Origin: Candidatus Peregrinibacteria bacterium
Lineage (GTDB): Bacteria; Patescibacteriota; Gracilibacteria; UBA1369; UM-FILTER-53-11
Direction: 5' to 3'
Length of the DNA stretch: 64,000 nt
Assembly: GCA_016186205.1 (NCBI GenBank)
Contig: JACPMA010000017.1
Location: 62,001 to 126,000 of the forward strand
This document shows, in pieces, positions 56,932-64,000 of this stretch. Both the position numbers and the translations under genes were made by a program. How positions within the stretch are numbered: position 1 is the stretch's first letter; every line of letters begins with the position of its first letter. The notes beneath the pieces are model-generated. The model saw nothing but the letters and a program-made list of their open reading frames with translations, had not been told where the DNA came from and did no database searches.

Positions 56932-58551
56932 ATGAAGCAAATTTTACAAACAACGTTTTCTGTTTTTCTTTTCGTATTACTCGTATTTTTCTCTCTCGGC
57001 GTTGAAACTGTTTTTGCCCATCATGAGACGCCTTTTTCTGACGTTTCGTCATCGCACCCGAATTATACTGCGATCGAATATTTCCGCGTGCGGAATATGG
57101 CGAAAGGATATAACGATGGGGATTTTCATCCGGGCCGGCGAATTAATCGCGCGGAATTTATTGCCATGATTACAAGAATAATTGCAGTCGATCCTGACGA
57201 AGATGAATTTAAAAATTGTTTCTCTGATGTAAAAAAACAGTGGTTTGCGGATGAGGTTTGTTATGCAAAATCGGAAGGTTGGCTTGACGGATTGATTTCC
57301 GGACGCTTGTTCCGGCCTTCAAAAAAAGTCAGCGCTTCGGAAGCTAATAAAATCGCAACACGAGCTTTTGATATTTATAACATTAATGCCGATAACAATT
57401 TTATCGGTTCGCTCACGCGCGGCGATGCTGCGCAAATGCTCTATCAAGTTATGTTGGCAGCTATACAAAAAGGAACCTATGCCGCGCAGAGCCAATATTA
57501 CACTCCGACTGTCGGCGCTATAAATCCTTATACGGTAAGTCTTCCGCCGGGCTATGGGACGCCGTGGGTTCCATCCGGCGTTTCAACGCAGCAATATACG
57601 CCTCCAGTTTCTTCTTATTCATATTCGCCACCATACTCGCCTCCCTATTTGCCTCCGTCACCGCAATCACGGGTCTATGCTCCATATGCCGATATGGGAC
57701 TTTGGCCAACATTTAATATGACCCAGACAGCGAATGCCACAGGAGTAAAATTTTACACCATGGCTTTTATCAACAGCCGAGGATGCGATGCCGCATGGTT
57801 TGGCATCGTGTCTTTGAATGATTCTCTCGCAAATCAAATCGGAACCGATATAAATTCCCTGCGCATGCTTGGCGGCGATGTAATTGTTTCCTTTGGCGGC
57901 GCCACAGGAATCGAATTAGCCAATGCGTGTTCGACCGTTACGGAACTCCAAGCGCAATATCAGCGAGTTATAACGAAGTATGCGCTCCGCCGAATTGATT
58001 TTGATATTGAAGGAGCTGCCATTGCCGATACAGCGGCAAATGACAGACGAGCGCAAGCCATCGCCGGCTTGCAAGCGGCAAATAGTAATCTTGATGTTTC
58101 TTTTACGCTTCCGGTTTTGCCTACCGGTTTGACGCAGCACGGCATTGATTTTTTAAAGAATGCGGCACAACGAGGCGTTGCTTTCAGCACGGTAAATATC
58201 ATGACGTTTGATTATGGTTCCGCATACCCCGGCGATATGGGCGACCTTGCAATTGCAGCCGCCCACGCCACAGCCGATCAACTTGCATCTGTATATCCGA
58301 ACCGAACGCTTTCCCAAAGGAGAGCCATGATCGGTGTTACGCCGATGTTTGGCAAAGACGATCAGCAAAGAGAATTTACTCAAACTGATGCGCAGGAAGT
58401 GCTTGTTGCAGCAAAAGCTGAAAATTGGGCGAGGCTTTCAGGCTGGGGGATTCACAGGGATCATTTCTGTACTAGCGCTAATAGCCTCGTATGCAGCGGT
58501 ATTGCTCAACAGGATTTTGCATTTTCGAATATCTTCAAACAGTTTCCGTAA
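56932..58551 (+). CDS. SLH-domain surface protein with GH18 chitinase-like domain
   Basis: 539 aa. It has a signal peptide (ILQTTFSVFLFVLLVFFSLG), then SLH repeats at residues about 35-185 (FSDVSSSHPNYTAIEYFRVRN, YNDGDFHPGRRINRAEFIAMI, FKNCFSDVKKQWFADEVCYAK). A Tyr/Pro/Ser-rich linker (SYSYSPPYSPPYLPPSPQS) leads to a GH18-type barrel: YTMAFINSRGCDAAWFG, VIVSFGGATG, RRIDFDIEGAAI and NIMTFDYGSAYPGDM. DFDIEG retains the catalytic Glu of the DxxDxDxE motif. It is probably attached to the cell envelope and acts on beta-1,4-linked amino-sugar polymers, its own or a host's. The substrate is not certain. Confidence 0.88.
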   Translation: MKQILQTTFSVFLFVLLVFFSLGVETVFAHHETPFSDVSSSHPNYTAIEYFRVRNMAKGYNDGDFHPGRRINRAEFIAMITRIIAVDPDEDEFKNCFSDVKKQWFADEVCYAKSEGWLDGLISGRLFRPSKKVSASEANKIATRAFDIYNINADNNFIGSLTRGDAAQMLYQVMLAAIQKGTYAAQSQYYTPTVGAINPYTVSLPPGYGTPWVPSGVSTQQYTPPVSSYSYSPPYSPPYLPPSPQSRVYAPYADMGLWPTFNMTQTANATGVKFYTMAFINSRGCDAAWFGIVSLNDSLANQIGTDINSLRMLGGDVIVSFGGATGIELANACSTVTELQAQYQRVITKYALRRIDFDIEGAAIADTAANDRRAQAIAGLQAANSNLDVSFTLPVLPTGLTQHGIDFLKNAAQRGVAFSTVNIMTFDYGSAYPGDMGDLAIAAAHATADQLASVYPNRTLSQRRAMIGVTPMFGKDDQQREFTQTDAQEVLVAAKAENWARLSGWGIHRDHFCTSANSLVCSGIAQQDFAFSNIFKQFP

Positions 58552-58557
58552 GGCCTT

Positions 58558-59532
58558 TTATAAATTTATTTCAAGAAGAGCGATTTCCGGCGGAACGAGG
58601 AGCCGCGCGCGAGGGCCGGTTTCACCGAGACCGCTTGTAATGAACATTTGCGTTTCGCCGAATTGAAAAAGTCCGCGATCGTATTTTCGCCCGAGTTTAT
58701 CAGGAATAGGCGGAACAGAACCGAGCCATGGAAGCCGTATTTGTCCTCCGTGGGTATGTGCTGCGAGTACTAAATCAACGCCCGCTTTTTGCGCGTCCCA
58801 AATTTCGTCCGGATTGTGGACTATAAGGATTTTTTTGAGGGTCGAGGGTGCGTTTGCCAATTTAAAAGTTTTTCTTGCATCCGCGCGAAGAGTCCAATAT
58901 TCATCCGTGCCGCCGAGTAAAAAGCTTTTTCCGTCCTCTAAAACAATTTCTTTGGATTCATTCCGCAAAAGCCGGATATTCGCTTCCGCAAGAGCTTTCT
59001 TAACCGCCTGCACTCGTTCATTGCCTTCAAAAGGATAATTCGCGAGTTCATAAAATTCGCCCTCAATATAATCATGATTGCCGAGCACTGCGTATACGCC
59101 ATACTGTGCAGATAGATTTTTAAGCGGAGCAAGATATTCTGGATGAACTTCTTTATCCAAAATAAAATCGCCGGCAATAACAATGAGCTCCGGCGAAAGC
59201 GCATTTACACGTGCGACCACTTTTTCTACCCATGTTTTCTGTTTATACGGTCCTAAATGAAAATCGGAAATCAAAACGATGCGGATAGTTTCTGCAGGCC
59301 GCATGTCACCTTGAGCTTGTCGAAGGGTGACATTTTGTTCGGTAACCACAAGTCTCTGCGGCTCAATAAAACTTCCATAGAAAATCACAAACCATGCAAA
59401 AATCAAACATCCGAGCAGCACAACACGCTGCCATCGCCACCCGCGTTTCGTGAGCTGATATAAAATAAAGCCGATAAACAGGCCATCTACGAGCAGAAAC
59501 CCGTAGATGGCCGTATCATAAAAGAGGCGCAT
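58558..59532 (-). CDS. Membrane-bound metallophosphoesterase (YkuE/YaeI-like)
   Basis: 324 aa. Two N-terminal membrane segments are followed by a calcineurin-like domain: VLISDFHLGPYKQ (DxH), ELIVIAGDFILDKE (GDxxD), YAVLGNHDYIEG (GNHD) and LVLAAHTHGGQIRLPWLG (GHxH as AHTH). This group includes lipid-A-precursor and other phosphoesterases; the substrate is unknown. A REP-like repeat (59303-59333) is translated between the membrane part and the catalytic domain as NVTLRQAQGDMR. Confidence 0.9.
   Translation of the reverse strand: MRLFYDTAIYGFLLVDGLFIGFILYQLTKRGWRWQRVVLLGCLIFAWFVIFYGSFIEPQRLVVTEQNVTLRQAQGDMRPAETIRIVLISDFHLGPYKQKTWVEKVVARVNALSPELIVIAGDFILDKEVHPEYLAPLKNLSAQYGVYAVLGNHDYIEGEFYELANYPFEGNERVQAVKKALAEANIRLLRNESKEIVLEDGKSFLLGGTDEYWTLRADARKTFKLANAPSTLKKILIVHNPDEIWDAQKAGVDLVLAAHTHGGQIRLPWLGSVPPIPDKLGRKYDRGLFQFGETQMFITSGLGETGPRARLLVPPEIALLEINL
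59303..59333. repeat. REP-like palindrome in frame in phosphoesterase gene
   Basis: ATGTCACC...GGTGACAT with the interior TTGAGCTTGTCGAAG. The minus strand encodes TLRQAQGD, a peptide I have seen repeatedly in bacterial annotations as a translated REP-type sequence. It lies between two domains, where an insertion should be tolerated. Confidence 0.7.
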
Positions 59533-59538
59533 GAATTT

Positions 59539-62031
59539 CTAGAAAAGAGGTAATCCACCGCCAACGCCTGGAAGATATCTGTCGCCCAGAGGTTGGGTTA
59601 ATTCGCCGAATGATTTTGTATCGGAAGAAATAACTTTAAGATCTATTTCCAGCGTTCGTTTTATCATAACCGCTGCTTCCCCGCGCGTGAGCTGGTCAAA
59701 CGGCTTAAAGGCATCCGGAGCTTTTCCTTTTGTTACGCCATTATTATATGCATTCGCCACTTCGTCGCAGAACCAATCGGTCTGACCGACGTCTTTAAAT
59801 GGACTATCGCTGCATTTTGCTTGCGGTTTTGTCTTCGTTAGGGCTTGCGAAGCTTTATTCAAAATAGCAATCGCTTCAGCTCGCGTGATGCTGTCGCCAG
59901 GTCTAAATTCGAGAGCGCCTGTGACAGGATTTCGACCGCCCGAAATAAATCCGGCCGCGTACGCTTTTGCAATTGGTTTGTAATACCACGCCATTGGATC
60001 AAGATCGGCAAAAGGCGGATTTTTTGTAGCAAGTTCAATATCAACGCCTAAGAAGTTTGAGGTTCCTTGTTCAAAAGCCTTTACAATCATCGTGGTAAAT
60101 TCTGCGCGATTCACCAATTTGCCCGGTTGGAATGTGCCGTCAGCATAGCCTTTTATAGCCCCGCGTTGATAAAGAGAAGCAGCTTCATCCGTATAATAAT
60201 CATCTTCTCCGACATCGCTCCACAATCGGCCTTCGCCTTCGGGATCGAATCCTTTTTCAAGTTCTTCGATATCCATCACGCCGTCATCGTCGCTATCGCC
60301 GGAATCAATCGGCGTAAAGAATACGTGTCGTTCGTCATGATCCGAAACTCCATCGCCGTCGCTATCTATTGATTTAAATTCTTCCAGGAGCTGTTCGTAT
60401 GTTTTGTGTTTTGCGCTGTCAATAATAACCGTGCCTTCAGCAAGCGCTTTTCCGGAATCGGCTTTGTCAACAATAAAGAGATCGCGCCATCCATAAACCT
60501 TTTCAAGCACGGAATAATATCCTTGATATGCATCAAGCGGCGGACCGTTTTCGCCTCCGCCGGCTCGTTCTCCCCATGCAAACATCGCATCGAGCCATCC
60601 CCACACGTTGCGCATATTGAGATAGAAAATGCCGGTATTCGGTCCGGTTTCGTCATTCATATGCGACGCAAAATCCGAATCAGACGCAAATCCGCTTCGT
60701 TTGGCCGCGTCGTCGATGTCCGGATAGTTTGAAATAATCAACAAACCATCCTCGCTCACGCCAAAGGTTAGCACGATCGGCGCAAACGGCGGGCCATCAT
60801 AATCATCCGCTTTCGCGAAATCAAAAGTGAATTTCGTGAAACCGCCTTCCGCAGTCACCTCATAAATTTTCTGCGGGACATTTTCTTTTTTCAAAAGATC
60901 CGCGAGAGTTTTTGAAAGATCATTGACGAGTTTTGTTCCGGCGGCTTTATTGTCGCTTACATTTCCCATAAGCGTCACATATGGAAGTGGAGAATTTTGA
61001 TCGTATTGAACTCCAAATGCCATTTCTTTCGGAAAAGCATTGTAAACTTCTTCAAGATCAAAACCGGTTTCTTCTTTTAATTGAGCAAAAATATCAAGAG
61101 CGTCATTTTCGCCGACCGCTTCCTTAATTTTTTCCAGAAAAGCTTTTGATTGTGCAAAGCCGGCCTTTGGATTGAAAGATTCGCTGTAGAGAATCGGTTT
61201 TGCCCCAGGGAATTTTTGGTAGAGCGATGGTGTAAAACTGCCGCCCGGCGCAAAGCCTAATCCAACTTCCTGCAATTTTGCCGCGTCGCCGGTTGCCTTG
61301 AAATTAAACTTATATCCATTGGATGTTTCGCCGAAACTTCCTCCTTCAAAATTGAGCGCCTTAAAAATGTCCATAAATAAATCTACCGCCTTTTTTTCTT
61401 TGTCGCCTACAAGGTTTGCCTGCACAAAAGGTTCCGCGAATTTTACCAACTCCTGGAAATCAATTGTGAAGCTTAGCGCATGCGGATTAACGTAATCGTT
61501 TATGAATTCCATGTAAGCGCTGTCATTGGCAAGCGAATCCGCAGATTTTCCGGATGCACGGTCAATGGCTTGATGAAGCGATTCCATGTCGATGCTCAAT
61601 ACCGCCAGCCCGCCGATTTTTGCGGAATATCCGCCAGTCGACATTTGATACACTTTCGTTCCTTCGTATTCGTGTTCCTCGCTGCCGCTGACAAGCGTTT
61701 CAAATTGAGAATCGCTGGCCGGCATAGAAAATAGGAGCGATTGCGGAGCAGCAAAGCTTACAAAAAATCGATTCCCTCCGAGCAGTTGATCGATTACCAC
61801 TTGCGTTTTTGCTTTTTGGTCATCGTCCTGCTTTGATGCAAATTCGTTTTCTAAAGCATCATTAATAAATGGTTCGAGTAATTTTTTAATTTTGCCAGTT
61901 AGAGAAAAATCTATCGTTGCAATCGAACTGTTTGGCGCGATATCTTCCGCTTTATTGACCATCGCCGCCTGTAGTATTGCAGGCAAAATAAACAAAAGAG
62001 CAATTGCTCCAGTGAGAATCCGTCTTTTCAT
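59539..62031 (-). CDS. SLH-domain surface protein with DUF3352 and calcium-binding repeats
   Basis: 830 aa. It has a signal peptide (ILTGAIALLFILPAILQAAM), a DUF3352-like domain at residues about 30-540 (IAPNSSIATIDFSLTGKIKK, FVSFAAPQSLLFSM), two thrombospondin-3-like repeats (DSDGDGVSDHDERH, DSDDDGVMDIEELEKGF, about 570-610) and three SLH units to the end (YADGTFQPGKLVNRAEFTTMI, FADLDPMAWYYKPIAKAYAAG, FKDVGQTDWFCDEVANAYNNG). It is probably an abundant envelope protein attached through SLH. The DUF3352 part is related to the membrane-anchored protein at 14480. Confidence 0.86.
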   Translation of the reverse strand: MKRRILTGAIALLFILPAILQAAMVNKAEDIAPNSSIATIDFSLTGKIKKLLEPFINDALENEFASKQDDDQKAKTQVVIDQLLGGNRFFVSFAAPQSLLFSMPASDSQFETLVSGSEEHEYEGTKVYQMSTGGYSAKIGGLAVLSIDMESLHQAIDRASGKSADSLANDSAYMEFINDYVNPHALSFTIDFQELVKFAEPFVQANLVGDKEKKAVDLFMDIFKALNFEGGSFGETSNGYKFNFKATGDAAKLQEVGLGFAPGGSFTPSLYQKFPGAKPILYSESFNPKAGFAQSKAFLEKIKEAVGENDALDIFAQLKEETGFDLEEVYNAFPKEMAFGVQYDQNSPLPYVTLMGNVSDNKAAGTKLVNDLSKTLADLLKKENVPQKIYEVTAEGGFTKFTFDFAKADDYDGPPFAPIVLTFGVSEDGLLIISNYPDIDDAAKRSGFASDSDFASHMNDETGPNTGIFYLNMRNVWGWLDAMFAWGERAGGGENGPPLDAYQGYYSVLEKVYGWRDLFIVDKADSGKALAEGTVIIDSAKHKTYEQLLEEFKSIDSDGDGVSDHDERHVFFTPIDSGDSDDDGVMDIEELEKGFDPEGEGRLWSDVGEDDYYTDEAASLYQRGAIKGYADGTFQPGKLVNRAEFTTMIVKAFEQGTSNFLGVDIELATKNPPFADLDPMAWYYKPIAKAYAAGFISGGRNPVTGALEFRPGDSITRAEAIAILNKASQALTKTKPQAKCSDSPFKDVGQTDWFCDEVANAYNNGVTKGKAPDAFKPFDQLTRGEAAVMIKRTLEIDLKVISSDTKSFGELTQPLGDRYLPGVGGGLPLF

Positions 62032-62098
62032 AAAAAAGGAGTTAAGAAATATTTTACGAAGGCCATTATATCACCATATACAGCCGCCTCGCGAACCT

Positions 62099-63172
62099 TC
62101 ACAATATTTTAATAAACTCGTCAAACAAGAATTCCGTATCAACAGGTCCGGGTGTTGCTTCAGGGTGGAATTGAATTGCCATGAAAGGCAGTTTTTTATG
62201 GCGGATGCCTTCCACCGTATGATCATTCGCATTTTCCATCCAAACCGCCCAATCGCGTGGAAGCGTTTTCCAATTCACGGCAAATCCGTGATTTTGCGAA
62301 GTGAGATAACAGCGCTTTGTGAAGCGATCAATGACCGGCTGATTTTGCGCGCGATGGCCGTATTTCAGTTTATAAGTCTTGGCGCCGGCAGCTATAGCCA
62401 TAATTTGAATACCAAGGCATATGCCGAAAGTCGGAATTTTTTTCTCGAGCGCTTTGCGGATTACCGCGTGAGTTTCGTGCAAAACCGCCGGATCGCCTGG
62501 GCCATTTGCAATAAACACGCCGTCGAATTTGAATTTCGACCGCCAAATATCATAATTCCACGGCACTCGAATAAATGTTACGTCGCGCCGGAGAAAACTG
62601 CGGATGATATTGTTTTTCATTCCAGTATCGATCGCAATGATGCGTTTTTTTCCACGGCCTTCGTTATAAACAATCGGCCGCTTTATGGAAACTTTCGCAG
62701 CTAAATTTTCCGCATTTGGATCGTGGATTTCCGCAGCAGGTTTGTGTCCGTTTTGCACAACTTGGCCGAGCATTACTCCATGCTCGCGAAGTTTTTGCGT
62801 GAGCGCGCGTGTATCAATTCCGCTCAAACCCGGCACGCGGTATTTTTTCATCCATTGTCCGAGCGAGCGCTTTGCATTCCAGTGATGATATTGCTCGCAG
62901 TATTCCGAAACAATCAACCCCTGAATTTGAATTTCATTGCTTTCAAAATATTTTTTTATATTCCAGTGATCGCGCGAATCATCAGGCACGCCGTAATTTC
63001 CAACAAGCGGATAGGTAAGCACAAGAATCTGGCCTTTATATGAAGGATCCGTGAGGCTTTCCGGATATCCAACCATGCCCGTATTAAAAACTACCTCTCC
63101 CTGGGTATCCGTGGGTGATCCGAACGGCGTCCCTTCGAAAGTTGTCCCGTCAGAGAGGATTAAACGCGCCAT
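62099..63172 (-). CDS. carA: Carbamoyl-phosphate synthase small subunit
   Basis: 357 aa. RLILSDGTTFEGTPFGSPTDTQGEVVFNTGMVGYPESLTDPSY is the N-terminal domain. The class I glutaminase follows with catalytic Cys in FGICLGIQIMAIAAGA, then KYGHRAQNQPV, SQNHGFAV and QFHPEATPGP. It supplies ammonia from glutamine to CarB for carbamoyl phosphate. The usual GHQ after the nucleophile reads GIQ, an uncommon change. TAATAT lies 11 nt before the ATG. It is divergent from pyrB, the next pathway step; carB is not in the window. Confidence 0.95.
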   Translation of the reverse strand: MARLILSDGTTFEGTPFGSPTDTQGEVVFNTGMVGYPESLTDPSYKGQILVLTYPLVGNYGVPDDSRDHWNIKKYFESNEIQIQGLIVSEYCEQYHHWNAKRSLGQWMKKYRVPGLSGIDTRALTQKLREHGVMLGQVVQNGHKPAAEIHDPNAENLAAKVSIKRPIVYNEGRGKKRIIAIDTGMKNNIIRSFLRRDVTFIRVPWNYDIWRSKFKFDGVFIANGPGDPAVLHETHAVIRKALEKKIPTFGICLGIQIMAIAAGAKTYKLKYGHRAQNQPVIDRFTKRCYLTSQNHGFAVNWKTLPRDWAVWMENANDHTVEGIRHKKLPFMAIQFHPEATPGPVDTEFLFDEFIKIL

Positions 63173-63223
63173 GTTTCTCGGAGATATTACACAAAAGCGG
63201 CTGTTTTTGCTAGAGTGAGGCCG

Positions 63224-64000
63224 ATGGAATTCAAGGGAGCCGACATCTTAAGTGCAAAGCAATTCAACCGCGGCGATATCGAAACTGTTTTGAAGACGGC
63301 TGCGAAAATGGAGCCGTTCGCTTCCAAAAAAAAGTGGGGAGATTTGCTGCAGGGCAAGCTTCTTGCTTCGCTTTTTTATGAACCTTCCACGCGCACGCGG
63401 TTGTCTTTTGAAACCGCAATGAATCGTTTGGGCGGACGGGTTGTTTCTTCCGTTGGCATGCAATTTTCGTCTCTCACAAAAGGCGAAACTTTATATGATA
63501 CCGGCCGCATTGTGGAAAATTACGGGGATGTAATCGTTATGCGGCATCCGGATAATGATTCTGTGGAAAAATTGGCGCGCGGCGCGAATGTGCCGGTTAT
63601 AAATGCCGGCGACGGCAGCAATGAACATCCGACGCAGTCGCTCCTCGATCTTTATACCATTCAAAAGGAACTTGGAAGGCTCGACGGTCTCACTATTGCA
63701 ATGGTGGGCGATTTGAAATTCGGCCGCACGGTGCATTCTCTTTCGCACATGCTTTCGCATTTCGGCGCTGAACTTATTTTTGTGTCGCCGCCGGACCTTA
63801 AAATGCCGGAGCCGATTTGCCGTTTTCTCAAAGAGAAAAATATCGTTTATAAAGAGACTGCGGACATGGGGGAGGCGATGAAACAAGCGAATGTTCTTTA
63901 TATGACGCGCATCCAGCAAGAGCGTTTCGAGGATATGAAGGAATACGAAAAACACAAAGGCGGTTATATTTTGACGCGCGAACTTGTTGAAGAAAAAAAT
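63224..64000 (+). CDS. pyrB: Aspartate carbamoyltransferase catalytic subunit (cut by window edge)
   Basis: 259 codons are open to the window edge. FYEPSTRTRLSFETAMNRLGG (carbamoyl phosphate site), MRHPDNDSVEKLA, NAGDGSNEHPTQSLLDLYTI and AMVGDLKFGRTVHSLSHML are diagnostic for PyrB rather than ornithine carbamoyltransferase (DGxxxHPTQ, STRTR). It forms carbamoyl-aspartate in pyrimidine synthesis. TAGAGT with a TGC extension (63211-63216) ends 7 nt before the ATG, again suggesting a leaderless mRNA. About 50 residues are missing at the C-terminus. Confidence 0.96.
   Translation, partial: MEFKGADILSAKQFNRGDIETVLKTAAKMEPFASKKKWGDLLQGKLLASLFYEPSTRTRLSFETAMNRLGGRVVSSVGMQFSSLTKGETLYDTGRIVENYGDVIVMRHPDNDSVEKLARGANVPVINAGDGSNEHPTQSLLDLYTIQKELGRLDGLTIAMVGDLKFGRTVHSLSHMLSHFGAELIFVSPPDLKMPEPICRFLKEKNIVYKETADMGEAMKQANVLYMTRIQQERFEDMKEYEKHKGGYILTRELVEEKN

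Noticed and set aside
61892-62704. 270-aa open frame on the plus strand
   Set aside because: It is antisense to the SLH-DUF3352 protein and carA, both strongly supported.
1-64000. Alternative genetic code (TGA as glycine, as in Gracilibacteria/SR1)
   Set aside because: Genes such as aguB, rpmG, queD and folP end at TGA at the expected length, and no conserved protein has in-frame TGA.

Overview
The window reads as one contig of a small, gene-dense bacterial genome of roughly mid-40s GC. Genes abut or overlap by a few bases and intergenic space is short. TGA is used as a normal stop, so this is standard code 11. I find almost no Shine-Dalgarno sequences, while many start codons sit 6-8 nt after a -10 hexamer. 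Small ribosomal proteins are scattered singly, and there are surface proteins with SLH domains, a PEBP-cupredoxin fusion and many proteins of no recognisable family. Together this suggests a Patescibacteria/CPR-type genome with fairly rich biosynthesis, possibly Peregrinibacteria-like. That placement is inference, not proof.

Layout. 1-3.5 kb: polyamine genes (deoxyhypusine-synthase-like fragment, aguB, aguA) around an ORF6N gene. 3.5-8 kb: an SF2 helicase, unknown proteins and an AbiEii nucleotidyltransferase pair. 8-14.5 kb: msrAB, a LUD protein, tRNA-Ser, rpmB, an M50 protease, a methyltransferase, tRNA-Thr, unknowns and rpmG. 14.5-20 kb: exported and surface proteins. 20-24 kb: a nickel superoxide dismutase operon (sodN, sodX, Ni permease), a mechanosensitive channel, an FTR1 iron permease and an arginine-methyltransferase-like protein. 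24-28 kb: tRNA-Trp, ftsI and an M16 protease. 28.3-38 kb: ndk, folate genes (pabB, pabC, folP, folK) interleaved with the preQ1 pathway (queD, queF, queE, queC), one transketolase half and two toxin-antitoxin modules. 38-45 kb: nucleoside phosphorylase, lipoproteins, the other transketolase half, then prs-rpiB-rpe. These feed pentose phosphates and PRPP towards nucleotides. 44.7 kb: a small membrane-anchored protein with three identical decapeptide repeats. 45-54 kb: unknowns, alanine dehydrogenase, tRNA-Arg, a glycoside hydrolase and uvrB. 54-64 kb: a DnaQ-DinG-like protein with degenerate helicase motifs, SLH proteins (one with a GH18-type domain), a phosphoesterase and the divergent pyrimidine genes carA and pyrB.

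The most unusual content is threefold. (1) There are several families of palindromic, GC-rich interspersed elements. Some lie in frame inside protein genes (pabB, the DnaQ-DinG gene, a phosphoesterase), some provide stop codons, and some lie flush against tRNA genes. (2) The small protein at 44.7 kb looks like a multi-copy peptide precursor. (3) A leaderless promoter arrangement recurs. No rRNA, CRISPR array, prophage or classical insertion sequence was seen.
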